Counted from the stretch's first letter, positions 8,959 to 18,932 are shown. The stretch: 64,000 nt of DNA from Tissierellia bacterium (GCA_012728725.1 JAAYEM010000012.1:1-64000); one strand, 5' to 3'. Notes: generated by a model from the letters alone, not told the origin. Program-made: numbers and translations.

Positions 8959-10902
8959 TTGAAAAAGACAGTTGGAGTATTGGCTCATGTAGACGCTGGT
9001 AAAACTACCTTTTCGGAACAAATCCTTTTTCATGGCAAGAGCATAAGAAAAAGGGGAAGGGTTGATCATAAAAATGCTTTTTTAGATAGCCATAGTGTAG
9101 AAAGGGATAGGGGTATTACAGTGTTTTCAGACCAGGCTACCTTCCAGTATGAGGGTTCAACCTATTATTTAATAGATACACCAGGCCATGTAGATTTTTC
9201 TTCAGAAATGGAAAGGGCAATAGGGGTAATGGATTATGCTATTATCATTATAAGTGGACCTGAAGGGGTACAAAGCCATACAGAAAGGGTATGGGAGTTA
9301 CTTAATAAACATAAGGTACCAATCTTTTTCTTTATAAATAAGATGGACAGGATAGGGGCAGATATTGATTTAGTATTGGAAGAGATAGGTTCAAAATTGA
9401 CTAAGGACATTTGTTACATTTCTGAATTTTCATTGGCTGGAGATATTCCTGAAGAATTGATTGAATTTATTGCAGAAAGAGATGAATACCTTCTTGAAAG
9501 GTATATTGAGGGAGAATATGATAGGGATTTATGGTTAAACTCCCTGAGAGAACTAATTAAGGAGAATAAGGTATTCCCATGCTTTAGCGGATCTGCATTG
9601 GAGGATGAAGGGGTATTAAACTTTTTGGAAGCCTTTCACCATTTAACCTATACCAATTATTCTGATAAAGGGGAATTTGGTGGTTATGTATATAAGATCC
9701 GCCATGATGAAGAAAATACTAAGATAACCTACATCAAAGCCTTAACTGGCAGCCTAAGGGTAAAAGATGAAATATATTATAATGAAGAAACCTCTGAAAA
9801 GGTTAACCAGATTAGGATTTATAATGGAAATAAGTTTACAAGTGTAGATCAGGTTTTTGCAGGAGACCTATTTGCAGTAACAGGTTTAACCCATGCTAAG
9901 ATAGGGCAGGCTATTGGTACTTTTAAGGAGGATTTCACTTATAATATGGTAGCAACTTTAAAATCTAAGGTTATATTTGATGAGAGTTTAAATGTAAAGG
10001 ATGTTTTAAGTGCTTTGAGAATATTAGAGGCGGAAGACCCTGCCCTAAATGTTGTCTGGGATGAGAATTTTAAACAAATCCATATACATATAATGGGTGT
10101 TATTCAATTGGAAGTATTGAAAAAACTAATGGAAGAAAGGTTTAATATAGAGGTGGATTTTGGTCCCTGCGAAATTCTGTATAAGGAGACTATAGGTAGA
10201 GAGACAATTGGATATGGTCATTTTGAACCATTAGGCCATTATGCAGAAGTCCATCTTAAATTGGAGCCCATGGAGAGGAATAGGGGTATAGTATTTAAAA
10301 GCTTATGTCATACAGATCATCTGTCTATATGGAATCAAAATCTGGTTAAAAGCCATATATTTGAAAGGGAACACCGGGGCATACTAACAGGCTCCCCCCT
10401 TACAGATATTAAAATTACCCTACTAAGGGGCAAAGCCCATTATAAACATACTAGTGGTGGTGATTTTAGGGAAGCCACCTATAGGGCATTAAGGCAAGGC
10501 TTAGAAAAAACTGAAAACATATTACTAGAACCCTATTACAATATTAGGATTGAAGTCCACTTAGACCATATGGGAAGGGTTTTGTCTGATATAGAGAGAT
10601 TAAAGGGTTCTTTTGATACTCCAGAGATTTTAGATAACAAAGTTATTATTAGAGGCAGGGGTCCAGTGGCTACCTTTATGGATTATACAATGGAATTTAC
10701 ATCATTCACTAAAGGGATGGGAAAGATCAATTTAAGTTTTCATGGATATGATATCTGTCACAATCCAGAGGAAGTAATAGAAAGGATAAATTACAATAAA
10801 GATGCTGACCCAGAATATACTTCCAATTCCATATTCTGTTCAAAGGGTAAAAGCTATGTGGTTAAAGGCAGGGAAGGGGAAAAATATATGCATTGTCTGT
10901 AA
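8959..10902 (+). CDS. TetM-like EF-G-family translational GTPase
   Basis: The protein is an EF-G/TetM relative of 647 residues, the length of ribosomal protection proteins and shorter than EF-G. Its GTPase signatures are G1 AHVDAGKTT at residues 8-16, RGIT, DTPGH, NKMD and SGSA, followed by beta-barrel and EF-G domain III-V-like regions (LLEPYYNIRIEV near 525). Known Tet proteins release tetracycline from the ribosome. This protein is divergent from memory of TetM/TetO, especially in domain IV (FTSFTKGMGKINLSFHGYD), and ends in an odd FCSKGKSYVV tail. A resistance role is unproven. The GTG at 8950 lies within the ribosome binding site, so TTG at 8959 is the preferred start. Confidence 0.85.
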   Translation: MKKTVGVLAHVDAGKTTFSEQILFHGKSIRKRGRVDHKNAFLDSHSVERDRGITVFSDQATFQYEGSTYYLIDTPGHVDFSSEMERAIGVMDYAIIIISGPEGVQSHTERVWELLNKHKVPIFFFINKMDRIGADIDLVLEEIGSKLTKDICYISEFSLAGDIPEELIEFIAERDEYLLERYIEGEYDRDLWLNSLRELIKENKVFPCFSGSALEDEGVLNFLEAFHHLTYTNYSDKGEFGGYVYKIRHDEENTKITYIKALTGSLRVKDEIYYNEETSEKVNQIRIYNGNKFTSVDQVFAGDLFAVTGLTHAKIGQAIGTFKEDFTYNMVATLKSKVIFDESLNVKDVLSALRILEAEDPALNVVWDENFKQIHIHIMGVIQLEVLKKLMEERFNIEVDFGPCEILYKETIGRETIGYGHFEPLGHYAEVHLKLEPMERNRGIVFKSLCHTDHLSIWNQNLVKSHIFEREHRGILTGSPLTDIKITLLRGKAHYKHTSGGDFREATYRALRQGLEKTENILLEPYYNIRIEVHLDHMGRVLSDIERLKGSFDTPEILDNKVIIRGRGPVATFMDYTMEFTSFTKGMGKINLSFHGYDICHNPEEVIERINYNKDADPEYTSNSIFCSKGKSYVVKGREGEKYMHCL

Positions 10903-10933
10903 TAAAATAAATTTAATAGGGGGAGTAGAATAA

Positions 10934-11638
10934 ATGCACAAGTATATAGAATTTAAAAATGTGAAAAAGGTTTACAAAATGGGAGATGTAGAGATCAATG
11001 CCTTAAATGGTGTCAATTTTTCCATAGATAAGGGAGAATTGGTCATAATAGTGGGAGCCAGCGGGGCTGGTAAGAGTACCATATTGAATATATTAGGTGG
11101 CATGGATAGGCCTACTTCTGGAGAAATTTATGTAGACAATAAGGAGGTCCACAATCTTTCTGACAGGGAACTTATTACCTACAGGAGGAATGATATAGGC
11201 TTTGTGTTCCAGTTTTATAATCTAGTCCAAAACCTAACTGCCAGGGAGAATTTAGAATTGGCAACCCAAATATCCGATAAGCCCTTAGATATAGATGAGG
11301 TATTGGAGGCTGTGGGATTGAGTCACAGGAAGAACAATTTCCCCTCCCAATTGTCTGGAGGAGAGCAGCAAAGGGTAGCTGTGGCAAGGGCCCTAGCCAA
11401 AAACCCAAAGCTCCTATTATGTGATGAACCTACAGGAGCCTTAGACTATAATACAGGGAAATCCATATTGAAATTGCTGCAGGATACCTGTAGAAGGACT
11501 GGAAAGACGGTGGTTATCATTACCCATAATTTGGCCATTGCCCCTATGGGGGATAAGATAATCAAAGTAAAAAATGGCATCATAGAAAGCCAAATTGTAA
11601 ACCATAATCCTATACCAGTAGAAAGGATTGAATGGTAG
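10934..11638 (+). CDS. ABC transporter ATP-binding protein, MacB/LolD type
   Basis: The ATPase has all its motifs: Walker [10 protein letters not shown] at about residue 40, Q-loop QFYNLV, the signature [15 protein letters not shown], Walker [13 protein letters not shown] and the H-loop THN. The DEPTGALD sequence is typical of the MacB/LolD subclass that works with FtsX-like permeases. Its TAG stop overlaps the ATG of the permease gene by 7 bases, indicating coupled translation. It starts behind AGGGGGAG. Confidence 0.95.
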   Translation: MHKYIEFKNVKKVYKMGDVEINALNGVNFSIDKGELVIIVGASGAGKSTILNILGGMDRPTSGEIYVDNKEVHNLSDRELITYRRNDIGFVFQFYNLVQNLTARENLELATQISDKPLDIDEVLEAVGLSHRKNNFPSQLSGGEQQRVAVARALAKNPKLLLCDEPTGALDYNTGKSILKLLQDTCRRTGKTVVIITHNLAIAPMGDKIIKVKNGIIESQIVNHNPIPVERIEW

Positions 11639-14600
11639 TGAAAAATCCTTTAATAAAAGATATAATACGGGATATAAAAAAATCCTTAGGTAGATTCCTA
11701 TCCATTACAGCAATTATAGCCCTGGGGGTGGCCTTTTTTACTGGGGTTAAGATTGCTCCAGAAGATATGAAAAAGACTGCAGACAAATATTATGATGACT
11801 ATAATCTAATGGATATCCGGATTGTTTCTACCCTAGGTCTTACGGAAGATGATGTGGAAGAAGTTAGCAAAATAGAAGGGGTAGAAAAGGTCCAGGGAGC
11901 TTATACTTTAGATGTTTTGGCGGAATATGATAATCAGGAAGTGGTATTAAAGGTTCACCAGCTTCCAGAGGAAGATGGAATAAACAATATTAGATTATTG
12001 GAGGGTAGGTTGCCGGAAAAACCCTGGGAATGTGTAATAGAAAAGGGGAAAATGGAAAACTTCATAGTTCCCATTGGTTCTACTATAAGACTAGAATCGG
12101 GCAAGGAAGAACCTCTAAGTGACTATCTGGAATATAAGGAATATCAAGTGGTAGGCTGGGTTCAAAGCCCCTATTATTTGTCCTTCCAAAAGGGAAGCAG
12201 CAATATAGGCACAGGTCAGGTTAGATCCTTTATAATGATTCCAAAGGAAAATTTTAAACTGGATTATTATACGGATATATATGTAACTGTAGAAGGGGCC
12301 AAGGAATTGAACTCCTACCATGATGAGTATTTTGACCTTATAGATCCCCTTACAGACCGGATAGAGGAGATAGCCAAAGAGAGGGAAACTATTAGGTATG
12401 AGGAGATAATCCAAGAAGCGGAAGAGGAATTGGAAGAAGGCAAAAGGGAATACTTTGAAAAGAAGGAAGAGGTAGAGAGGGAACTGGCTGATGCCTTGAA
12501 GGAAATAGAAGATGGGAAAGAGGAGATAGCCAAAGGGGAAAGGGAATTGGACAAACAGGAGAGGGATTTCTACAGGAGGATCAGGGAAGGGAAGGAAAAA
12601 TTAGCTAAAGCAGAGGAGGAGCTAGATAAAGGGGAAGAGGAATATAAAAGGGCCTTAAAAAGCTTTGAAGAGAATAAAAAATTAGCAGAAGAAGGATTTA
12701 AAAAGGCCCAGGATGAGATAAAAAGGGCTGAAGAGGGGATGTTAGAATTAGAAGATTCGATAAGGCAAATCCATATGGCCTTGGAAAATCCCCTCCTTCC
12801 TGAGGCAGAAAGGAATAATCTTACCATAGAGCTTGAAAGCTTAAGTAAAATACTGGAAGAAACAAAGGAATCCCTTGAAGCCGGCAAAAGGGAGATGGAA
12901 TCAAAAAGACTTGAACTAATAAAGGGAGAGGAAGAATTAGAAAAAACCAAGGGCTTCCTCCTTGCTACTAGGAAAACCCTTGAAGAAGAAAGAAAAAAAC
13001 TAATGGAGGGGGAGAAAGAAGGCCTAAGGAAAATCCAAAAAGCTAAAAGGGATTTAGAAAAGGCCAAAGAGGAGCTAGCCAAGGGGGAAGAGGAATATTT
13101 AGAGGCCAAAAGGGAAGCGGAGGAAGAATTGGAAAAGGCCTTGAAGGAGATAGAGGATGGAGAAAGGGAGATAAGGGAAATTGAAAAGGGGAAATGGTAT
13201 GTTTTAGATAGGAATAGCCATTACTCCTATGTGGACTATGGAGGAGCTGCAGACAGAATTGATGCCCTATCCCAGGTATTTCCTGTATTTTTTGCCCTGG
13301 TATCAGCCCTGGTTTGCCTAACTACCATGACCAGGATGGTGGATGAGCAGAGGGTAAACATAGGCACATTAAAGGCCTTAGGTTATGATAAAGGGGCCAT
13401 AGCTTTCAAATATATATCTTACGCCTTTTTGGCAACCCTGCTAGGCTGTATTATTGGAATAGCTGTAGGTTTTACCTTATTTCCAAGGGTAATATTTAAT
13501 GCCTATGGGATAATCTATATGCTGCCACCAGTTCAGCTCCATTTTAATAGCTTTTTAGCCCTATCCAGCTCCCTAGTGGCCATTGGCTTGACTACCCTTA
13601 CCAGCTATTTAGCTTGCAGCAATGAATTAAAGGAGACCACAGCAGCCCTCTTAAGGCCTAGGGCTCCAAAAGCAGGGAAGCGAATCCTCCTTGAAAGAAT
13701 ACCTATTATATGGAATAGGTTTAATTTCAGTTGGAAGGTGACCATCAGGAACATATTTAGATATAAACGGAGATTCTTCATGACTGTTTTTGGTATTGCA
13801 GGCTGTACAGCATTGATTTTGGCAGCCTTTGGCATTAGGGATTCTATTAGGAGTGTTGTAGATAGGCAGTTTGGGGAATTGTTTACCTATGATATAACCA
13901 TAGGCTTGGATTCAAAGGGGATTGAATACCTGGAAGATGAAAGGATACTAGGATATGAACTCCTATACAAAGAGATGGGAGAGATAGCTACTAGGTCCAA
14001 TAGCAAGGATATTACCATAATCGTACCAGAGGATAAGGAATTCATTACTAGATATATCCATCTACGAAATAGAAAGGATTTTAATCCTATCCCTATACCA
14101 GAAAAGGGAGTTGTCATTACCGAGCAGGTTACTAGGAGTTTGGGCCTTAAGGTTGGAGATCAGATAATATTTACAAATAGTGAAGATGAAGAGGCCAGGG
14201 CAGAGATCCGGGGAATTACAGAAAACTATGTGGGAAACTATATATACCTGTCTAGGGAATATTATGAGGAAATATTCCAGAAGGAGATAGAATTCAATGA
14301 GGCTATAGGGGAAATAAGGGAGACTAGTGAAGGATTTCAGGATAGGCTTTCCAGGGACTTATTGAATAAGGAAGGTATCCTTAATGTTAGCTTTAATACG
14401 ACTATAAAGGACGATTTTGAGGATACCATATGGAGTTTAAACTATGTGGTATTGGTCATGATATTTTCAGCAGGCGCCCTAGCCTTTGTAGTGTTATACA
14501 ATCTAACCAATGTAAATATATCTGAGAGGATCAGGGAGATTGCCACTATAAAGGTTTTAGGCTTTTATGACCGGGAAGTATCTGCCTATATATACAGGGA

Positions 14601-14838
14601 GAATATAATCTTAACCCTTATAGGTACCCTAGTAGGCCTGGTTATTGGAATATTCCTCCATAGATATATAATGATTACCGTTGAAATGGACAATATAATG
14701 TTTGGCCTGGAATTGGAGCCTAAATCCTACCTTATTTCCATCCTATTGACTATGGGTTTTGCTGCCTTTGTCAACTTTGCCATGTACTATAAATTAAAGA
14801 ATATTGAGATGGTTGAATCCCTAAAGAGCATAGATTAA
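11632..14838 (+). CDS. FtsX-like ABC permease with long internal coiled coil
   Basis: This 1068-residue permease carries two FtsX-type modules in one chain. An N-terminal transmembrane helix (residues 15-35) precedes an extracellular MacB-like domain. Residues about 245-530 are then almost continuously charged Glu/Lys/Arg heptads (KGEEEL-type repeats), a long coiled coil. Three transmembrane segments follow near 545-680, then a second helix-plus-extracellular-domain-plus-three-helix set to the end (KNIEMVESLKSI). In MacB-type systems such proteins transmit ATPase motion across the membrane instead of moving small substrates through a channel. The coiled coil may reach across the cell wall. 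The partner ATPase overlaps by 7 bases. Substrate unknown. Confidence 0.9.
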   Translation: MVVKNPLIKDIIRDIKKSLGRFLSITAIIALGVAFFTGVKIAPEDMKKTADKYYDDYNLMDIRIVSTLGLTEDDVEEVSKIEGVEKVQGAYTLDVLAEYDNQEVVLKVHQLPEEDGINNIRLLEGRLPEKPWECVIEKGKMENFIVPIGSTIRLESGKEEPLSDYLEYKEYQVVGWVQSPYYLSFQKGSSNIGTGQVRSFIMIPKENFKLDYYTDIYVTVEGAKELNSYHDEYFDLIDPLTDRIEEIAKERETIRYEEIIQEAEEELEEGKREYFEKKEEVERELADALKEIEDGKEEIAKGERELDKQERDFYRRIREGKEKLAKAEEELDKGEEEYKRALKSFEENKKLAEEGFKKAQDEIKRAEEGMLELEDSIRQIHMALENPLLPEAERNNLTIELESLSKILEETKESLEAGKREMESKRLELIKGEEELEKTKGFLLATRKTLEEERKKLMEGEKEGLRKIQKAKRDLEKAKEELAKGEEEYLEAKREAEEELEKALKEIEDGEREIREIEKGKWYVLDRNSHYSYVDYGGAADRIDALSQVFPVFFALVSALVCLTTMTRMVDEQRVNIGTLKALGYDKGAIAFKYISYAFLATLLGCIIGIAVGFTLFPRVIFNAYGIIYMLPPVQLHFNSFLALSSSLVAIGLTTLTSYLACSNELKETTAALLRPRAPKAGKRILLERIPIIWNRFNFSWKVTIRNIFRYKRRFFMTVFGIAGCTALILAAFGIRDSIRSVVDRQFGELFTYDITIGLDSKGIEYLEDERILGYELLYKEMGEIATRSNSKDITIIVPEDKEFITRYIHLRNRKDFNPIPIPEKGVVITEQVTRSLGLKVGDQIIFTNSEDEEARAEIRGITENYVGNYIYLSREYYEEIFQKEIEFNEAIGEIRETSEGFQDRLSRDLLNKEGILNVSFNTTIKDDFEDTIWSLNYVVLVMIFSAGALAFVVLYNLTNVNISERIREIATIKVLGFYDREVSAYIYRENIILTLIGTLVGLVIGIFLHRYIMITVEMDNIMFGLELEPKSYLISILLTMGFAAFVNFAMYYKLKNIEMVESLKSID

Positions 14839-14882
14839 AAAAATACTCCCAATTAACTATTTGTTAATGGGAGTATTTTTTA
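14838..14882 (+). terminator. Terminator after the FtsX-like permease gene
   Basis: The arms AAAAAATACTCCCA and GGGAGTATTTTTTA form a stem ending in a T run, directly after the stop codon. Confidence 0.85.
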
Positions 14883-14974
14883 TGAAGGAATTTATTAAAG
14901 TATGTGGAATAGTATTATAGGGTTAAATATGATGGATTTATCATAAAATCCAAGGTATTGGAGATGATTATAAT

Positions 14975-15823
14975 ATGAAAAGGTCCCTATTAATTCTTTT
15001 ATTTTTTTTGTTTGTTAGCTTTCTATTTCCCCCTATAGCCAAGGCAGATATTGGTCCAAAACCCTCCCTAAAGGTAATAGTAAAAAATCCCCCTACAGGG
15101 AGCTACTACCTTGACCTATTGATAGATTATGAGGTATCCTACCCCTACTCCTATATTGATGAAGAAGATGTGGATGATATAAATATGTATAATATATTGA
15201 AAAACTATAATGTTGACGGTTGGCGTCCAGCCTTAGTTACAGGAACAAAAGTCCCCCTATTTGGAAAGATTACAGGGAAGAGGGAAAATGATACCATGAT
15301 CCATACATTTAGCTATTTGGGAGTTCCCGACAGGTTTAAGGTAATAATAGTAGAAGAATCTGGGGAAATAAGTATTTCCAATAATATAATAGAGAGGAAG
15401 GCTTTTGATAGCACAGTATATTTTGATTATGCTACAAAAAGCTTAAGGGAGACTTCCACATTGCTAGCCTATATAAAACAATTCCTTATAACCTATCCTG
15501 CCACCTTAATAGTGGAAGGCTTGATCCTTCTACTATTTGGTCTTAGTTTAAAAAGAAACTGGAAAGCCTTTATGCTTGTAAACTTAATAACCCAAACTTT
15601 ATTGACCTTAACTGTTTTTACTGGTATGTATTTTCAGGGCTCCATGGCTGGATTTTTTTACTATATACCCATTGAAATATTGATTGTGATTGTAGAACTT
15701 AGATTATTTAAAAAGTATTTAGTAGGACATTCCCAGCTACGGAAAAAGGCCTTTGCAATAGTGGCCAATATAATTAGTTTTATAATAGGTATAGTAGCCC
15801 TTATATATGTACCCTATATATGA
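14975..15823 (+). CDS. Uncharacterised secreted-domain membrane protein
   Basis: I do not recognise a named family. The 282-residue protein starts with a signal peptide (MKRSLLILLFFLFVSFLFPP, cleavage likely after AKA). A roughly 130-residue extracytoplasmic domain opens with DIGPKPSLKV and holds GSYYLDLLIDYEVSYPYSY. About four hydrophobic helices follow (residues 165-280). DIGPKPS at the mature N-terminus is a motif I recall from uncharacterised clostridial membrane proteins. It could be a small sensor or transporter accessory. It has an independent start 152 bases after the previous gene's stop, and no partner is evident. Confidence 0.6.
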   Translation: MKRSLLILLFFLFVSFLFPPIAKADIGPKPSLKVIVKNPPTGSYYLDLLIDYEVSYPYSYIDEEDVDDINMYNILKNYNVDGWRPALVTGTKVPLFGKITGKRENDTMIHTFSYLGVPDRFKVIIVEESGEISISNNIIERKAFDSTVYFDYATKSLRETSTLLAYIKQFLITYPATLIVEGLILLLFGLSLKRNWKAFMLVNLITQTLLTLTVFTGMYFQGSMAGFFYYIPIEILIVIVELRLFKKYLVGHSQLRKKAFAIVANIISFIIGIVALIYVPYI

Positions 15824-15955
15824 TTCAATAAATTTATTAAGTAGTTTTTTTATTTTGCATATGGATACTTTGGTTGTATAATAAGTAATAGAGTTGTTAT
15901 ACATAGAAAATGGGTATATATTATATCGTTAAAATAAAAGAAAAGAGGTAGCAAA

Positions 15956-16327
15956 TTGAAAGTGACCAATATAATACTCATCATATTAGGATTTGTATTT
16001 ACGGGGATTGGAATAGTTGGAATCCTAGTTCCAGTATTGCCTACCACACCATTTTTGATACTAGCCTCTGTTTTATTTGCCAAAGGCTCCAATAGATTCG
16101 ACAGATGGTTTAGAAGCACCAAACTCTATAAGGATTATGCTGAGGATTTTATCCGAGATAGGTCTATGACCTTTAAAAGAAAGGCAAAATTAATGGCATT
16201 ATCTGATTTTATGCTAAGCATTCCATTCATAACTGTAGATAAAAAGTATCTTAGACTGTTTATATTGTTGGTAGTAGTTTTAAAATATTACTATTTTATC
16301 TTTAAGATAAAAACTAAAAAAGAATAG
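15956..16327 (+). CDS. DUF454 (YbaN-like) small membrane protein
   Basis: The 123-residue protein has two N-terminal transmembrane helices separated by the conserved G-I-x-G-I-L-V-P-V-L-P-T-T-P-F turn, then a basic FDRWFRSTKLYKDYAEDF region and a C-terminal hydrophobic helix. This is the DUF454/YbaN pattern; its function is unknown. Translation starts at TTG (15956) behind AAGAGGTA. It is convergent with feoB across a short hairpin. Confidence 0.85.
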   Translation: MKVTNIILIILGFVFTGIGIVGILVPVLPTTPFLILASVLFAKGSNRFDRWFRSTKLYKDYAEDFIRDRSMTFKRKAKLMALSDFMLSIPFITVDKKYLRLFILLVVVLKYYYFIFKIKTKKE

Positions 16328-16331
16328 ATAT

Positions 16332-16360
16332 AATCCCTTGGATTTAAATGCCAAGGGATT
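16332..16360. terminator. Hairpin between convergent ybaN-like gene and feoB
   Basis: The arms AATCCCTTGG and CCAAGGGATT flank a nine-base loop between the stop codons of the two convergent genes. The tail is only moderately T-rich, so its strength is uncertain. Confidence 0.6.
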
Positions 16361-16379
16361 TATAAATATTAGATATAAT

Positions 16380-18527
16380 CTAGACTAAAGCAAGGAGCCT
16401 GACACTTTGGGCAAGAATAAAGCATACAATAATCCCTGTAATAGTAGGAACTACAAAGGATATCCAAGCCCATTTCCAACTTTGGGTCTCTTTGCGGATA
16501 GTGAGAAGGGTGGTGCCACAAGGCCAATGATTTAAAGTGAATAACATTGTGCAAACAGCTGTCAGCCAAGTCCAGCCATTGTCAATAAGTAATCCTTTCA
16601 TCTCTGTTAGGCTATCCAACTCTAGCATGGCTCCTTTTGACATATAGCTCATTATTATAATTGGTATAACGATTTCATTGGCTGGCAAACCCAATATAAA
16701 AGCCATTAGGATATAGCCATCCAACCCTAACAAGCGGGCAAAGGGGTCTAAGAATTGGGCTGAGTGGCTTAATAAGGTTATATTGTTAATCCTAATATTG
16801 GCCATGGTCCAGATGATTAAACCTGCAGGGGCAGCTACCATAACTGCACGGCCTAATACGAATAAGGTACGGTCAAATATGGAGCGAACTATGATTCTAC
16901 CAAACTGAGGCTTCCTATAGGGAGGAAGTTCCAGAGTAAAGGAAGAAGGAAGTCCCTTCAAAATTGTTTTTGACAGCAATTTAGATATAATTAATGTAAT
17001 TACAACTCCCAGCACTATAGCAGCAAGTACCGTTAAGCTAGCAGCCAAGGAACGGAATACACCACTAGAACCAGCAAAGAAAATACCTGCCAGGCTAATT
17101 AAAATTGGAAAGCGGCCATTACAGGGTACAAAATTATTTGTAATGGTGGCAATCAGTCTCTCCCTTGGAGAATCAATAATCCTACAAGAAACAACTCCTG
17201 CAGCATTACAGCCAAATCCCATACACATGGTCAAGGCTTGCTTTCCATGGGCACAGGCCTTCTTAAAATAATAATCCAAGTTAAAGGCAACCCTAGGCAA
17301 GTAACCTAAGTCCTCCAATAGGGTAAATAGGGGGAAGAATATGGCCATAGGGGGAAGCATAACCGATACAACCCAGGCCAGGGTCCGGTAAACCCCTAAT
17401 ACTAGAGCATCATGTAACCAAACTGGAGCCTTAATGGATATAAAAAGGTCAGTCAATTTCCCTTCAATCCAGAAGAGGCCCTTAGCTAATATTTCAGAGG
17501 GTAGATTAGCTCCTTCAATGGTAATCCAAAAAATAATACCTAAAAGGGAAATCATTATGGGTATGCCGAATCTTTTGGAAGTTAGTATACTATCTATTTT
17601 CCGATCCAAATCATTGTGATTTTTACTATTAAATGTTACAACTTTTCTACTTATATCCTCTCCAGTCCTTACAATACTGGAAACTATTGAATCCTTTATA
17701 TCTTCTAATTTCATATTCTTCCTTTGAAAATCAGTGTAAATGGATTTTAGTTTATCACCAAGTAATTGGTACTTAGATAGATCAAAATCCATGTAATCCT
17801 TTATGGATTCTAATAATTTAGTATCTCCATCGATTAGGCGGAGGGATACCCATCTGTTGTTAATTTTATTTCCTAATAGTTGATAGACATAAGGCTTTAA
17901 CTTTCCAACAGCCTTTTCAATTACACTATCATATTCAACCTTTTTAGGCTTTGTTTCTATTTCTCCACTGACAAGCTTCTCTATTACATCTTTTAACTCC
18001 TCTAACCCTTGGCCATTTCTAGCTGCACTTCCTACTACAGGAACACCTAACAGTTTTTCTAAATATTTTAAATCAATATCAATATTTTTTCGCCTTGCTT
18101 CATCCATAAGATTTACACATACTATTACCTTATCTGTAATTTCCATTATTTGCAGGACTAGGTTTAGGTTTCTCTCTAAAGAAGTTCCATCGGTAACGAC
18201 TACAGTGGCGTGGGGTTTACCAAAACAGATAAAATCCCTGGCCACCTCTTCTTCAACTGAGTGGGCCAATAGGGAGTAGGTGCCTGGCAAATCTACTAAA
18301 ATATATTGCCTATCATTGTGAATATATTTACCTTGAGCATTGGTGACTGTCTTTCCAGGCCAATTTCCTGTATGCTGCTTAAGCCCTGTCAGGCTGTTGA
18401 ATAGGGTGCTTTTTCCCGTATTGGGGTTGCCTGCCAGGGCTATTACTATATCATCAAAGGATTCTAGCTCAATTTCAAACATTTCCTTTAAAGCACCTAT
18501 GCCAGTGGACTGACTAGTTAAACCCAT
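16380..18527 (-). CDS. feoB: Ferrous iron transporter FeoB
   Basis: FeoB is the GTPase-coupled ferrous iron permease. The N-terminal G domain shows G1 GNPNTGKST (about residue 33), G3 DLPGTYSL, G4 NLMDE and G5 SAARNGQG. Two Gate domains follow, the first with CMGFGCNAAGVVSCRIID and the second near the C-terminus with FILGLPANEIVIPII. At 715 residues it is of ordinary length, with an unusual 25-residue lead before the G domain. ATG at 18527 follows AGAGGTG. feoA lies 22 bases upstream on the same strand. Confidence 0.97.
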   Translation of the reverse strand: MGLTSQSTGIGALKEMFEIELESFDDIVIALAGNPNTGKSTLFNSLTGLKQHTGNWPGKTVTNAQGKYIHNDRQYILVDLPGTYSLLAHSVEEEVARDFICFGKPHATVVVTDGTSLERNLNLVLQIMEITDKVIVCVNLMDEARRKNIDIDLKYLEKLLGVPVVGSAARNGQGLEELKDVIEKLVSGEIETKPKKVEYDSVIEKAVGKLKPYVYQLLGNKINNRWVSLRLIDGDTKLLESIKDYMDFDLSKYQLLGDKLKSIYTDFQRKNMKLEDIKDSIVSSIVRTGEDISRKVVTFNSKNHNDLDRKIDSILTSKRFGIPIMISLLGIIFWITIEGANLPSEILAKGLFWIEGKLTDLFISIKAPVWLHDALVLGVYRTLAWVVSVMLPPMAIFFPLFTLLEDLGYLPRVAFNLDYYFKKACAHGKQALTMCMGFGCNAAGVVSCRIIDSPRERLIATITNNFVPCNGRFPILISLAGIFFAGSSGVFRSLAASLTVLAAIVLGVVITLIISKLLSKTILKGLPSSFTLELPPYRKPQFGRIIVRSIFDRTLFVLGRAVMVAAPAGLIIWTMANIRINNITLLSHSAQFLDPFARLLGLDGYILMAFILGLPANEIVIPIIIMSYMSKGAMLELDSLTEMKGLLIDNGWTWLTAVCTMLFTLNHWPCGTTLLTIRKETQSWKWAWISFVVPTITGIIVCFILAQSVRLLALV

Positions 18528-18549
18528 TAATTACACCTCTCTATTTTAA

Positions 18550-18792
18550 TCATTCAATTAATTCAACGAATATTTGGGAGGCTTCCTCAGAGCGAAGTGC
18601 TATAACAGCCCCTCTAATTTCATAAGCTATAGGATCTCCAGCAGGGCTTTTTTCTACTGGTTTAACAATTGTGTCATGGATTAAACCTAAATCCAACATC
18701 CTTCTACGGATAGGGCCCTTTGAATTTAGTCCTTTTACTTTAGCAAAGGAACCAATTGGAATTTGATTTAATTTATATAGATTTTTTTCCAT
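18550..18792 (-). CDS. feoA: Ferrous iron transport protein A
   Basis: This 80-residue SH3-like protein has the FeoA pattern: a polar start, GSFAKVKGLNSKGPIRRRMLDLGL and a C-terminal GAVIALRSEEASQIFVEL. FeoA is a cytoplasmic partner needed for full FeoB activity. ATG follows GGAGG at a 7-base spacing. It is the first gene of feoAB, divergent from the metalloregulator gene. Confidence 0.95.
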   Translation of the reverse strand: MEKNLYKLNQIPIGSFAKVKGLNSKGPIRRRMLDLGLIHDTIVKPVEKSPAGDPIAYEIRGAVIALRSEEASQIFVELIE

Positions 18793-18856
18793 ATGAAAAC
18801 CTCCATTTATTAATTTTATATACTTTTATATCATAAGTTAGCTATAGGAAACATTA

Positions 18857-18895
18857 TTAGGCATGGATAATAATTAGAATATGCATTAACCTTAA
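18857..18895. promoter_or_regulatory. Candidate DtxR-type operator in the feoA/regulator gap
   Basis: The divergent gap contains TTAGGCAT (18857-18864) facing ATGCATTAACC (18881-18891), an imperfect inverted arrangement of TTAGG-like half sites as used by DtxR/IdeR proteins. The arms need one inserted base to align. The call therefore rests mainly on position. Confidence 0.3.
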
Positions 18896-18932
18896 TTTTT
18901 GTTACTCATAAAATATGGGGAGAGTGAAATAA

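Noticed and set aside
8959-10902. Call as tetracycline resistance gene tet(M)/tet(O)
   Set aside because: Divergent outside the GTPase domain and lacks mobile context; a family-level call is safer.
12570-13109. Minus-strand 179-residue Ser/Leu-rich ORF
   Set aside because: It mirrors the charged coiled coil of the FtsX-like permease; the repetitive Glu/Lys codons leave the opposite frame open.
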